64,000 nt of DNA from VRUE01 sp963774405. Lineage in GTDB: Bacteria; Actinomycetota; Thermoleophilia; Solirubrobacterales; 70-9. Each line of letters opens with the position of its first letter. Positions within the stretch are counted from its first letter, which is position 1. Shown here one piece after another: positions 7,061 through 15,733 of this stretch. The position numbers and the translations under genes were made by a program. The stretch spans positions 62,001-126,000 of the forward strand of contig CAVZEV010000007.1 in the NCBI GenBank assembly GCA_963774405.1. The letters run 5' to 3'. The notes under the pieces are model-generated. The model ran no database searches, was not told where the DNA came from, and worked only from the letters and a program-made list of their open reading frames with translations.

Positions 7061-8842
7061 CTACCGGCGCGCCGCTCCCAGCCGCGCCGAGTAGGCGCGC
7101 AGCACGTCGCGGTGGTCGATCCAGCCGACGACGGCGCGCGAGTCCGCGGCGAGGACCGGCAGGGCGCCGCGCTCGCCGTCGGCGAGCAGTTCGATCGCAT
7201 CGGCCAGGGCCTGCCCGCAGCGCAGCTCCGGCACCCGCTCGGCCAGCGAGCCCGCCGTGGCCTCGGCACCGGCCACCGCCTCGCGCTCGAGGTCGGCCGC
7301 TTCGACCAGGCCGATCAGCTCACCGGAGCCGTCGATGACCGGCAGCGCCGCCTCCCAGCCGCCGGCGAAACGGGCGACGACCTGCTCCAGCGGCTGGTTG
7401 GCCTCGAGCGGCTGCGGCGCGTCGCGCATCGCCGCCTCGACCGCGACGCCGACCAGCGGCCCGGCCAGCGCCGGCCGCTCGATGTCGATGCCGCGCCGCT
7501 TCAGCTTCAGCGTGTAGATCGAGGAGGGAGAGAGCCGGCGGCTGACCGCGGTGGCGATCACCACGGCCAGCATCAGCGGCAGGATGATCGAGTAGTCGCC
7601 GGTCAGCTCGAAGACGATCAGCACGGCGGTGATCGGGGCGCGCCCGGCGGCGGCGAAGACCGCGCCCATGCCGACCAGGCCGTAGGCGCCGGCGCCGGCC
7701 GTCGCGGCGGGCAGCAGCGTGTGGGCGCCGAGGCCGAAGGCGCTGCCCAGCATCGCCCCCATGAAGAGCGAGGGGGCGAAGACGCCGCCGGAGCCGCCGA
7801 TCGCCATCGTCAGGCTGGTCGCGGCGATCTTGCCGGCGAGGAAGGCGACCAGGAGGCCGACCGCGTACTCGCCGTCGATCGCGTTTTCCAGCACCGGGTA
7901 GCCGACCCCGTACATCTCGGGCAGGACGAGCAGCAGGGTGCCGAGCAGCAGGCCGCCCGCCGCCGGCCGCAGCCATTCGGGTCCGCGCCAGATCCGGTCG
8001 GCGGTGTCCTCGGCGCCGTAGAGGGTGCGGATGAAGGCGACGCCGACCACCGCGGCGAGCAGGCCGAGGATCGCGTAGAGCGGGTACTCGGCGACCGAGA
8101 CGACGTGGAAGCCGGGCAGGCTGAGGAAGGCGGCGGAGCCGAAGGCGAGCTGGCCGACCGCGGTCGCGACCACGGCGCTGAGCACGACGAGGCCGAAGGA
8201 GCGGGTCTGGAAGTCACGCAGGATCAGCTCGAGGGCGAAGAAGACGCCGGCGATCGGGGCGTTGAAGGTGGCGCCGATCCCGCCCGCCGCGCCGCAGGCG
8301 ACGAGCAGGCGCAGGTCCTGGGCGGAGAGGCGGGTGACCTGCCCGGCGGCCGAGCCGATCGCCGAGCCGATCTGGACGATCGGGCCCTCGCGGCCGACCG
8401 AGCCGCCGGCGCCGATGCAGAGCGCCGAGGCCAGCGACTTGACGAACGGCACGCGGCCGCGGATGCGGCCCTCGTTGCTGTGCACGGCGAGCATCACCTC
8501 GGGCACGCCGTGGCCGCGCGCCTCGGGGGCGAAGCGCGAGACCAGCGGCCCGTAGAGCAGGCCACCGACGACGGGGATGACGAGGACCACGAACGGCCCG
8601 AGCAGCGGCAGGTTGGGGTTGCTGAAGTGGCCGAGCGCGCTCGGGTCGCTGTGACCGGTGAAGAGCTCGGTGAAGCCGAGGATCAGGTAGCGGAAGGCGA
8701 TCGCGCCGAGCCCGGCGCCGGCGCCGGTGAGCAGGGCGAGGGCGACGAGCAGGCCCGATTCGCCGCCGAGGACCGAGCGCAGCCGGTCGAGCCGGCGCAG
8801 GGAGAAATCCCCCGCGCCGGCGTCGATCGTCGTGCCATCCAT
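7061..8842 (-). CDS. ClC-family chloride channel/antiporter with CBS domains
   Basis: A 593-residue membrane protein. Diagnostic ClC motifs are present: GHGVPEVM (the GSGIP position), GREGPIVQIGSAIG with the gating glutamate, the GSGGVFAPSLFMGA region, and FFALELILRDF with an internal glutamate that may align with the proton glutamate of antiporters. Residues beyond about 460 form two CBS domains (MRDAPQPLEANQPLEQVV and later GWIDHRDVLRAY) that may sense adenine nucleotides. It therefore moves chloride across the membrane, possibly coupled to protons. It is convergent with the Crp-type gene, 10 bp away. Confidence 0.9.
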   Translation of the reverse strand: MDGTTIDAGAGDFSLRRLDRLRSVLGGESGLLVALALLTGAGAGLGAIAFRYLILGFTELFTGHSDPSALGHFSNPNLPLLGPFVVLVIPVVGGLLYGPLVSRFAPEARGHGVPEVMLAVHSNEGRIRGRVPFVKSLASALCIGAGGSVGREGPIVQIGSAIGSAAGQVTRLSAQDLRLLVACGAAGGIGATFNAPIAGVFFALELILRDFQTRSFGLVVLSAVVATAVGQLAFGSAAFLSLPGFHVVSVAEYPLYAILGLLAAVVGVAFIRTLYGAEDTADRIWRGPEWLRPAAGGLLLGTLLLVLPEMYGVGYPVLENAIDGEYAVGLLVAFLAGKIAATSLTMAIGGSGGVFAPSLFMGAMLGSAFGLGAHTLLPAATAGAGAYGLVGMGAVFAAAGRAPITAVLIVFELTGDYSIILPLMLAVVIATAVSRRLSPSSIYTLKLKRRGIDIERPALAGPLVGVAVEAAMRDAPQPLEANQPLEQVVARFAGGWEAALPVIDGSGELIGLVEAADLEREAVAGAEATAGSLAERVPELRCGQALADAIELLADGERGALPVLAADSRAVVGWIDHRDVLRAYSARLGAARR

Positions 8843-8904
8843 GGCCTGAGCCTATGAGTTGGCCGGCTGTCCGCCGGGCCGCATCGGCCCAAATCAAGCC
8901 CGCC

Positions 8905-8920
8905 TGTTAGATCTCTTACA
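8905..8920. promoter_or_regulatory. 16-bp site TGTTAG-N4-CTTACA
   Basis: Same format as the palindrome at 5185-5200 and likewise followed by CCCG. It lies 46 bases before the ATG at 8967 and 62 bases before the divergent ClC start, so it could act on either gene. Confidence 0.4.
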
Positions 8921-8966
8921 CCCGGGTCGGGCGACGGCCGCGGCCACAACCAGAGAGGATGGGCAG

Positions 8967-9221
8967 ATGCCCAACCCGCGTCGCCCCAAAAAACGCAGCG
9001 AGCCCGTCGACTACGGCTGGGTGATCTCCTTCGGCTGCAAAACGGCCGGCAAGCTGATGCGGCTCAAGGTCGACGCCGACCCGGCCTCCGACACCAGCCC
9101 GATCGAGGTCCCCTGCCCCTGCGGCGAGACCCACCGCGTGATCGTCTCGCCCTACCGGCGCCGGCGCTCCGCCGAGGAGCCCTTCGACCTCGAGGTCGCC
9201 ACGCTCGACGAGCTGCGCTGA
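8967..9221 (+). CDS. small conserved-type protein with a CPCG motif
   Basis: 84 residues; the ATG at 8967 follows AGAGAGG. A basic N-terminus (RRPKKR) is followed by a compact domain with CPCGETHRVIVSPYRRRR and one upstream cysteine (ISFGCKTAGK). Three cysteines could bind a metal, but a complete zinc ribbon is not obvious. Cytoplasmic; no family recognised. Possible operator at 8905-8920. Confidence 0.55.
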   Translation: MPNPRRPKKRSEPVDYGWVISFGCKTAGKLMRLKVDADPASDTSPIEVPCPCGETHRVIVSPYRRRRSAEEPFDLEVATLDELR

Positions 9222-9276
9222 GTGCGCACACCGTAACTCTCACTTTACGTTCAGGTTCTTGCGCGAACCTTGCGCA

Positions 9277-10428
9277 ATGCCGACCGCTCCGCGCGAGCGT
9301 CGTTACCCGTCGATTCCGTTCTGGCGACGCGCACGGCGAATCCTCCTCCTGGCAGCGATCGCGTGCCTGATCCCCACCGGGGTTTCATACGTCAGCGCGA
9401 TGACCGAAAAGCACAACGTCGGCCTCGGCGTCTCCAGCGTGGAGTGGCTGCGCCAGAACGGCGGCAACTCGCTCGTCTCGGAAATAGAGAATTGGTACTA
9501 CACCCTCACCGCACCTGAAAAGGGCGGCGCGCCGCTGCGCTCGCTGCCCCAGGTCGGCGTGGCGAGCACCGGCGCGACGGCCCCCAAGAAGGCCTACCGG
9601 CCGCCGCGGGTGACCCCGATCATCCACCCCGCCCTTCCCGGCGAGGGAGTCTGGAAGCCGGCCGCGGCGGGCGCCGGCAGCGAACCGCCGGTGCTGCTGA
9701 CCACCTTCCGCAGCGATCCCGCCTACCCGCAGTTCGTCGCCGGCGTCGCCTGGATGGATTCCGCCCGCACCCGGCTCGCCTATGTGCCGGGCCTGGCCGA
9801 GCCACCCGAACCCCTCGCCCACCGCGGCCCGGGCGAAGTCCCGCCGGCCGCCCGCAAGCGGCTGGTCGCCACCTTCAACGGCGGCTTCCCGCTCGAAACC
9901 TCTAACGCGGGCCTGATCTACCGCGGCCAGGTCAGGGAAACCATGGTGAACGGGATCGCGACGATCGTCGAGTACCGCAACGGCAAGGTGGACGTCGTGC
10001 GCTGGCACCAGGGCCCGGGCGCGCCCGCCGGAGTCTGGTTCGCGAAGCAGAACCTGCCGCCGATCCTCTACGAAGGCCGCCTCAACCCGAACCTCAGCGA
10101 CGGCCCGGAATGGGGCGCGACGGTCAACAACGCGGTCCGCGTCTGGCGCTCCGGCCTCGGCATCGACCGCCACGGGAACCTCCTCTACGCCGCCGCCAAC
10201 TACCAGACGGTCGAATCGCTGGCGAAGATCCTGCAGCGCGCCGGCGCCGTCCGCGCGCTCGAGCTCGACATCAACGAAGACTGGACGAGCTTCATCACCT
10301 ACCGACACCCCGGGGCGCTGGAACCGAGCAACCTGCTGCCGGAAATGTACCGCTCACCCGAACGGTATTTGGTGCCCGACGAACGTGACTTCTTCTCCGT
10401 TTCACTGCGACGGGGGCAGCCCTGGTGA
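9277..10428 (+). CDS. secreted/anchored phosphodiester glycosidase-like (NAGPA domain) protein
   Basis: About 383 residues with one N-terminal membrane segment (ARRILLLAAIACLIPTGV) and an extracytoplasmic domain. The latter has the NAGPA/DUF2233 features: VATFNGGFPLE, the conserved R-E-T followed by MVNGIATIVEYRNGKVDV, and near the end RALELDINEDWTSF with the conserved acidic residues. Members hydrolyse sugar phosphodiesters, some in envelope polysaccharides; the substrate here is unknown. I prefer the ATG at 9277 over a TTG at 9259. The next gene overlaps its stop by 4 bp. Confidence 0.75.
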   Translation: MPTAPRERRYPSIPFWRRARRILLLAAIACLIPTGVSYVSAMTEKHNVGLGVSSVEWLRQNGGNSLVSEIENWYYTLTAPEKGGAPLRSLPQVGVASTGATAPKKAYRPPRVTPIIHPALPGEGVWKPAAAGAGSEPPVLLTTFRSDPAYPQFVAGVAWMDSARTRLAYVPGLAEPPEPLAHRGPGEVPPAARKRLVATFNGGFPLETSNAGLIYRGQVRETMVNGIATIVEYRNGKVDVVRWHQGPGAPAGVWFAKQNLPPILYEGRLNPNLSDGPEWGATVNNAVRVWRSGLGIDRHGNLLYAAANYQTVESLAKILQRAGAVRALELDINEDWTSFITYRHPGALEPSNLLPEMYRSPERYLVPDERDFFSVSLRRGQPW

Positions 10429-10733
10429 GCCGCGCGCGGCGCATCTCGCCAAGGGCGGCGGCCCGGCGCTCGTGGCTGATCGACGTGCTGCTTGCGATCG
10501 CGATCGCACTCGTCGTCCTCACCCTCTGCGCCGGGCTCGGCATCGCCGCAGTGATCGCGGTGCTGACCCTGGTCGCGATCGGCATCTGGTTCGCGCTCGA
10601 GGCCGTGGTTCGCGCACTCGGGCGCCGCCGAGCGGCGCGCCAGGCGAGCGCCGAGAGAGGGCCCGACCTCGTCGCCCGGCAACGGCGGCGCGAAGCGCGC
10701 AGCGCCCGGGCGTCCCAGTCCGACCCACGGTAA
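10425..10733 (+). CDS. small two-helix membrane protein
   Basis: 102 residues starting at GTG that overlaps the TGA of the NAGPA-domain gene (GTGA), so the two are co-translated. A basic N-terminus precedes two adjacent hydrophobic helices (about residues 17-36 and 38-62). A highly basic cytoplasmic tail follows. No family is recognised; it may assist export or anchoring of its partner. Confidence 0.55.
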   Translation: MSRARRISPRAAARRSWLIDVLLAIAIALVVLTLCAGLGIAAVIAVLTLVAIGIWFALEAVVRALGRRRAARQASAERGPDLVARQRRREARSARASQSDPR

Positions 10734-10818
10734 GTCTTCACCCTTTCTTGGGGTTCGCTTGGACCTGCCCTTGCCCTCCGTGGCGCACCATGAGTCGACC
10801 GATTCAAAGGAGCGACTC

Positions 10819-11082
10819 ATGAACAATCGAAGGGCAAAGCTCGCAGCGAGCGCCACGGTCCTCGGGCTCGGCGCCCTCGGCGGGGCCGCGCTTGCAACCA
10901 ACCACGGCATCCCGACGACGCAGCCGCTCGCCTCCGGCGCCGGCTCCGGGGCAATCGTGACCAGCGCCAGCGGCGCTGGCGCCGCGGGCCGGCCGGTCGC
11001 GGTGAGCACCAATGCGGGAACCCGCCGGCCGATCGTCACCCGCACCAGCGGCGCGCATCGGAGCGGGGAGGTCGATGACTGA
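10819..11082 (+). CDS. short secreted protein, TSG-motif type
   Basis: 87 residues; the ATG at 10819 follows AAAGGAGCG. A signal-like N-terminus (LAASATVLGLGALGGAALAT) is followed by a low-complexity tail rich in Gly, Ala, Ser and Thr with IVTSASG and IVTRTSG. These echo the VVTHTSG repeats of the protein at 13778-14482, so the two are probably related envelope proteins around the same two-component system. Confidence 0.5.
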   Translation: MNNRRAKLAASATVLGLGALGGAALATNHGIPTTQPLASGAGSGAIVTSASGAGAAGRPVAVSTNAGTRRPIVTRTSGAHRSGEVDD

Positions 11083-11130
11083 TGAGCGGGCCTCGCCGCA
11101 GCCGATGACCGAGTTGCGGCAGCGGCCCGC

Positions 11131-11529
11131 TCAGTCGTCGGCTCCCCCTCCCCCGCCTCCGCCGCCGCCACCGCCGTGATCGCCCTCGCCGCCGTGCGGG
11201 CTCGAGCCGCTTGGGACGGTCGGGGCGGTCGGTGTCGTTGCGGGCGGCGCAGTGACCGGGGGCTGGGGTTCCACGGGTTCCGGCGCGGTCGTGGTGACCG
11301 GCGGCGGGGTGTGCGAGGTGGGCGTCTTCGCCGGCGCCTTTTTGCCGCCAGCGCCCTGGTGGCGCTTCGTCCCCGCCGTCGCCTGCGGCGCCAGGGCGTC
11401 GCCTGCCGTTATCGGTTCGGAGGCGAGGCCGATCTGCTGGCTGACCAGGCCGCTGGCGGCGATCGAGACGCCGACCGCGATCAGCACCCCGAGCAGGGCC
11501 AGCGCGACCCAGCGCATCGTCGTCGACAT
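11131..11529 (-). CDS. membrane-anchored Pro/Thr- and Gly-rich protein
   Basis: 132 residues: one N-terminal transmembrane segment (WVALALLGVLIAVGVSIAAS), then a Pro/Thr-rich stalk and a terminal tract of His, Asp and more than ten glycines. It starts only 1-2 bp after the end of the sensor kinase gene, so it is the third gene of the regulator-kinase operon. The composition suggests an extracytoplasmic, perhaps metal-binding, stalk; the function is unknown. Confidence 0.5.
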   Translation of the reverse strand: MSTTMRWVALALLGVLIAVGVSIAASGLVSQQIGLASEPITAGDALAPQATAGTKRHQGAGGKKAPAKTPTSHTPPPVTTTAPEPVEPQPPVTAPPATTPTAPTVPSGSSPHGGEGDHGGGGGGGGGGGADD

Positions 11530-11530
11530 C

Positions 11531-12875
11531 TCAGGCCATCCTTTCGTCGTGGTCGAAGGCGATCGAGGCGCGGGTGCCGCCGCCCGGCCTGAGCTCGAGC
11601 GTCACCTCGCCGTTCCACTGGCGGGTCAGCTCGCGCGCGATCGGCAGGCCGAGCCCGGTGCCGTTGGGCCCGCGGCGGCCGGCGCTGCCGCGACGGAAGC
11701 GATCGAAGACGGCCTCCTCCTCGCCGGGCTCGAGCCCGGGACCGCGGTCGAGGACCTCGATCTGGCCGGGCCCCGCCTCGACGGTCACGGTCGATTCGGC
11801 CGGTGAGTAGCGCAGCGCGTTCTCGACCAGGGCGTCGATCGAGCGGTCGAGGTCGGGGGCGGCGCACCAGGCCGTGCCGGCCTCGCCGTCCTCGCGCAGC
11901 TCCAGCTCGATCGCCTGCTCGCGCGCGGCGCCGCGCCAGCGCTCGACCGCCCGCCGCGCCGCCGCCGCGAGGCTGACGTCCTCGCCCGGCAGCTCGTGCT
12001 CGCCGGCACGGCTGAGGATCAGCAGCTCGTCGACGATCAGCGAGAGCCGGTCGATCTCCGCCATCGCCGCCTCCATCTCGTCGGCCGCGGGGCGGTCGCC
12101 GCGGAAGCGCTCGGCGAGGCCCTCGAGCCGCAGTCGCAGCCCGGTCAGCGGCGTGCGCAGCTGGTGCGAGGCGTCGGCGACGAAGTCCTGCTGCACGCGC
12201 AGCAGCCGCTTGATCCGCTGGGTCATCTCGTTGAAGGCGCGGGCCAGCGAGCGCTGCTCGGTGCTGCCCTCGACCGCGACCGCGGCGTCGAGGTCGCCGC
12301 CGGCGACGCTGCGGGCGGCCTGGTCGAGGCGCCGGATCGGCCGCGCTATCTGCTGGGCGATCAGGGCGCCCGCGACCAGCGCCAGCAGCAGCACCACGCC
12401 GGCCAGGGCGGCGAGGTCGAGGATCGAGGTCTTGACCGCGCGGCTGACCGCGGCGACGCTCTGGGTTATCCGCACGGCTCCGTGCGGGCGGCCGTGCTCG
12501 ACCACCGGCACCGCGGTGGCGAGCAGCTCGGTCGCCCAGCGTCGTGCTGTGGCGGGTGATCTGCTCGGCGCGCCCGTTCAGCGCCGCCCGCACCTCCGGC
12601 CGGCTCGCGTAGCTGCGGCCCGTGGGCCCGCCGGCGGAGTCGACGATCAGGCGACCGCGGGCGTCGACCACGATCACCCGGCCGCGCACGCTCTCCGCCG
12701 AGGCCTGGACCAGGCGGCGAAGCGCCGGGCGCTGCGCCGGGCGCAGCAGCTCCGACGAGGAGGCCGCGACGACGTCGGCCTGGCTGCGCGCCTGGCCGCG
12801 CACCTCCGAGTCGACCCGGTCGCGCAGGCTCACCGCCAGCGGCACGCCGAGGGCGATCAGCGCCAGCAGCAGCAC
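11531..12875 (-). CDS. sensor histidine kinase (frame-broken)
   Basis: A membrane sensor kinase partnered with the OmpR-type regulator just upstream. Order: N-terminal transmembrane segment (LLLALIALGVPLAV), extracytoplasmic sensor of about 110 residues, second membrane segment, HAMP (ARPIRRLDQAARSVAGGD), HisKA with DASHQLRTPLTGLRLRLE (phosphorylated His), then HATPase (NALRYSP, DRGPGLEPGEEEAVFDRF, GTGLGLPIARELTR). The reading frame changes near 12530, where one extra base in the GACCGAG context (minus strand) would explain the shift. The start codon is uncertain: GTG at 12875, with hydrophobic coding sequence continuing a little upstream. Confidence 0.8.
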
Positions 12876-12910
12876 GTAGGCCAGCGCCAGCAGCAGGGCG
12901 GCGCGGAGGC

Positions 12911-13639
12911 TTACGGTTCCCCACTCTCCGGCGCGGCGAAACGGAAGCCGACGCCGCGCACGGTCTCGATGTAACGGGGCCGGCTCGGGTCGTCGCCGAG
13001 CTTGCGCCGCAGCCAGCCGATGTGGACGTCGAGCGTCTTGGTCGAGCCGAACCAGTTGACGTCCCAGACCTTCGCCATCAGGTCCTCCCGCCGCACCACC
13101 CGGCCGGCGTTGCGCATCAGCTCCGCGAGCAGGTCGAACTCCTTGCGCGAGAGCTCGAGCTGCTCCTCGCCGAGCCGGGCGACCCGGGCCGCGGCGTCGA
13201 GCTCCACCTCGCCGATCCGGATCGGCTCGGCGCCGTTGCCGCTGCCGTCGCCGTTGCGGGCGCTGCGGCGCAGCACGGCGCGGATCCGCGAGATCACCTC
13301 GCGGGCGCTGAAGGGCTTGACCACGTAGTCGTCGGCGCCGAGCTCGAGGCCGACGACCCGGTCCATCTCGGTGCCGCGCGCGGTCAGCATCACGATCGGC
13401 ACGTCGGAGCGTCGCCGCAGCTCACGGCAGACGTCGCGGCCGTCGCCGTCGGGAAGGGTGAGGTCGAGGATGACCAGGTCCGGCTCGGCGCCCTCCGCCA
13501 GCTCGAGCGCGCCGGCCGCGGTCCGCGTCACCAGGGGCTCGAACCCGGCCCGCCGCAATGCCTCGGCAAAGGGCTGAGAGATCGAGTCCTCGTCCTCGAC
13601 GACGAGGATGCGCCCGGCGGTCGCGGTTGGTGTCGCCAT
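12911..13639 (-). CDS. OmpR/PhoB-family response regulator
   Basis: 242 residues from the ATG at 13639. Receiver domain: acidic pair in LVVEDEDS, phospho-acceptor in LVILDLTLPDGDG, conserved T in MLTARG and K in DDYVVKPF. The C-terminal winged helix ends with TLDVHIGWLRRKLGDDPSRP and YIETVRGVGFRF. It regulates transcription in response to the adjacent kinase. The stimulus is unknown, but the neighbouring secreted repeat proteins suggest an envelope signal. Confidence 0.9.
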   Translation of the reverse strand: MATPTATAGRILVVEDEDSISQPFAEALRRAGFEPLVTRTAAGALELAEGAEPDLVILDLTLPDGDGRDVCRELRRRSDVPIVMLTARGTEMDRVVGLELGADDYVVKPFSAREVISRIRAVLRRSARNGDGSGNGAEPIRIGEVELDAAARVARLGEEQLELSRKEFDLLAELMRNAGRVVRREDLMAKVWDVNWFGSTKTLDVHIGWLRRKLGDDPSRPRYIETVRGVGFRFAAPESGEP

Positions 13640-13777
13640 GGAGTCACTGTAACGCCGCGAATGAGCCCGATTTGCGGGCAAACCGCAGGCTTTGCCAACT
13701 CTTTACCCCCCCTGGAAAGGGCTTGCACAGCGCCTCCCCAGACTGCGAAATGCAAATCCGGCCAGGAGGTTGACGAC

Positions 13778-14482
13778 GTGAAGAACTTGAAGACCCGGCT
13801 CGCGGCAGTGGCCGCGATTCTCGGACTCGGCGGCCTTTCGGCCATCGCGCTGAGCGCCGGCAATCAGAAGGCGGCCTCGGTCGCCGCCAAGCCATTGGTC
13901 AAGACCAAGGTGATCCACCGCACGATCCGGGTGACCAAGCACGTGAAGCCGAAGGAACCGGGCGCCGCCGGCCCGGGCGCCTGGAGCGCCGCCGGCGGCG
14001 CGGCCGGCAGCTCGGGCTACGGCGCCGGCGGCGCCACGACCGGCAGCTCCTCGACCGGCTCGGCGAGCGCCGGGTCGACCTCGTCTTCGTCCGGCTACTC
14101 GCCGGTGACGACCGCCACCAGCGGCGCCTCGACCGGCGTTCCCAGCAGCGGCTCCGCCGGGTCCCCGACGACGCCGGTGGTCACCCACACCAGCGGCTCG
14201 CACCACGGCCATACCTCTGGCGGCCGCCGTCACCACAGCCCGGTCGTCACCCACACGAGTGGCTCGCACCACACGAGCGGTGGCGGCAGCGCCCACACTC
14301 CCGTCGTCACCCACACCAGCGGCTCGCACGCCGGTTCGGGCGGCGGCGCGACGACCCCGGTCGTTACCCATACCAGCGGCGCCGGCGCCGGGGGCGGCGG
14401 CTCGACTCCGGTCGTGACCGGCGCCAGCGGCGGCGGAGGCGGCGAGAGCGAGCACGAGAGCGAGGGTGGCGGTGGCGACTGA
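13778..14482 (+). CDS. secreted repeat protein with VVTHTSG repeats
   Basis: About 234 residues from a GTG at 13778 that follows a perfect AGGAGG. A signal sequence (LAAVAAILGLGGLSAIALSA) leads to a basic segment and a long Gly/Ser/Thr-rich tail. The tail carries four copies of PVVTHTSG (often PVVTHTSGSH) plus a variant PVVTGASG, then an acidic Gly-rich end. Low complexity and repeats suggest an extended surface protein. It is divergent from the response regulator, 138 bp apart, and may be its target. Related to the protein at 10819-11082. Confidence 0.65.
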   Translation: MKNLKTRLAAVAAILGLGGLSAIALSAGNQKAASVAAKPLVKTKVIHRTIRVTKHVKPKEPGAAGPGAWSAAGGAAGSSGYGAGGATTGSSSTGSASAGSTSSSSGYSPVTTATSGASTGVPSSGSAGSPTTPVVTHTSGSHHGHTSGGRRHHSPVVTHTSGSHHTSGGGSAHTPVVTHTSGSHAGSGGGATTPVVTHTSGAGAGGGGSTPVVTGASGGGGGESEHESEGGGGD

Positions 14483-14753
14483 CCGCCCCCGATCGGTGCG
14501 CCGGCCCGGCCCGGCCCTGGTGATCTGGAGCTCGATCGCCCTCTTCGGGGTGCTCTTCGTCCTGCTCACCTACCAGCTCGCCGCCAGCCAGCCGGCGCCG
14601 CCGCGACCCGTGGTCGTGCGCAAGGTGGTGAAACGGCGGGTGGTGACGACGATCGTGCCGACGCCGGGTCGCAACAGCGTCTCCAGCAGCGGCGCGGTCA
14701 CATCGGAAGGCGGCTCGATTGCCGCGGCCCCAGTTACGACAGGAGCGTCCTGA
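14466..14753 (+). CDS. small single-pass membrane protein
   Basis: 95 residues (or 93 from the GTG at 14472). One transmembrane helix (ALVIWSSIALFGVLFVLLTY) is followed by a short extracytoplasmic basic and Ser/Thr-rich tail. It overlaps the end of the repeat protein and lies 1 bp before the apbE start, so it belongs to the operon running to the ferredoxin. The tail contains SSSGAVTS, vaguely like a flavinylation motif, but not a convincing ApbE target. Confidence 0.5.
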   Translation: MAVATDRPRSVRRPGPALVIWSSIALFGVLFVLLTYQLAASQPAPPRPVVVRKVVKRRVVTTIVPTPGRNSVSSSGAVTSEGGSIAAAPVTTGAS

Positions 14754-14754
14754 G

Positions 14755-15733
14755 ATGAGCGAGCACGATGTTGTCTTCGACGCGATGGGTTCCCACGTAC
14801 GGCTGCTGATCGGCGAGCCGGGGCCGGGGATGGCCCCGGCCCCGGCGGCCGCCGAGACGGCGCGGAAGTTCATCGTCGAGTTCGACCGGGCGCTCTCGCG
14901 CTTCAAGCCCGAGAGCGAGCTCTGCGCCTTCAACGACGGACCCGCGCGAGCGGGTGCCGGCCTCGGCGCTGCTGCGGGCGGCGGTCGGGGCCGGGATCGA
15001 GGCGGCCGAGCGCAGCGGCGGCCTGGTCGACCCGACCCTGCTCGGCGAGATCGAGAGCGCCGGCTACGTCGCCTCGCGCGCCGGCGTGCCGGGCGCCCCG
15101 CTCGGCGCCGCGCTCGAAGAGGCGCCCGAGCGCCGGCCCGCCGGCCCCAACCCGGCGCGGGCCTGGCGCCGCTTCGCGGTCGACGAGCGCAGCGGCACGA
15201 TCACGCGCCCGCCGGGGACCGGCTTCGACAGCGGCGGCGCCGGCAAGGGCCTGGCCGCCGACCTGGTGGCCGAGAAGCTGCGCGGCTACTCGCGCTTCAT
15301 CGTCGATTGCGGCGGCGACATCCGCATCGGCGGCGCCGACGCGCTGCTCACGCCCTATGAGATCTTCGTCGAGCACCCGCTGAGCGGCGAGCGCGCCTTC
15401 GTGCTCAAGCTCAGCTCGGGCGCCGTCGCCACCTCCGGGCTCAACGTGCGGATCTGGCGCGACGAGAGCGGCCGCTACTCCCACCACCTGCTCGACCCGG
15501 CGACGGGCGAGCCGGCCTGGACCGGCCTGATCGGCGCCACGGCGCTCGGCGACACCGCGGTCGAGGCCGAGACCCTGGCCAAGGCGGCGCTGCTCTCCGG
15601 GCCCGAGGGCGGCCGCGCGGTGCTGGCCGAGCGGGGCGGCCTGATCGTCCACGACAGCGGCCGGGTCGAGACCGTCGGGCCGCTCGCCGCGCCTCCCAGG
15701 GTCCGCATCCCCGACCTCGCGGCGGGCAGATGA
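14755..15733 (+). CDS. apbE: FAD:protein FMN transferase, ApbE (frame-broken)
   Basis: ApbE attaches FMN covalently to Thr/Ser of extracytoplasmic redox proteins. Visible family features: N-terminal VFDAMGSHVRLLI, FDRALSRFKPESELCAFND, then TGFDSGGAGKGLAADLVAEK with the Mg/FAD-binding region, FIVDCGGDIRIGG, SSGAVATSGL, HHLLDPATGEPA and TALGDTAVEAETLAKAAL. The frame shifts near 14939: removing one G there joins FND to DPRERVPASALLRAAV, the usual continuation. No classical Sec signal is visible. The stop overlaps the next gene by 4 bp (ATGA). Confidence 0.85.

Noticed and set aside
7112..8857. 581-codon plus-strand open frame opposite the ClC gene
   Set aside because: Antisense shadow of ClC: Asp/Gly/Arg-rich without structure; the minus strand has all ClC signatures.
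14000..14440. HTSG repeats as a DNA satellite
   Set aside because: The repeats are in frame, vary in DNA and lie in a gene with signal peptide and RBS, so they are protein repeats.
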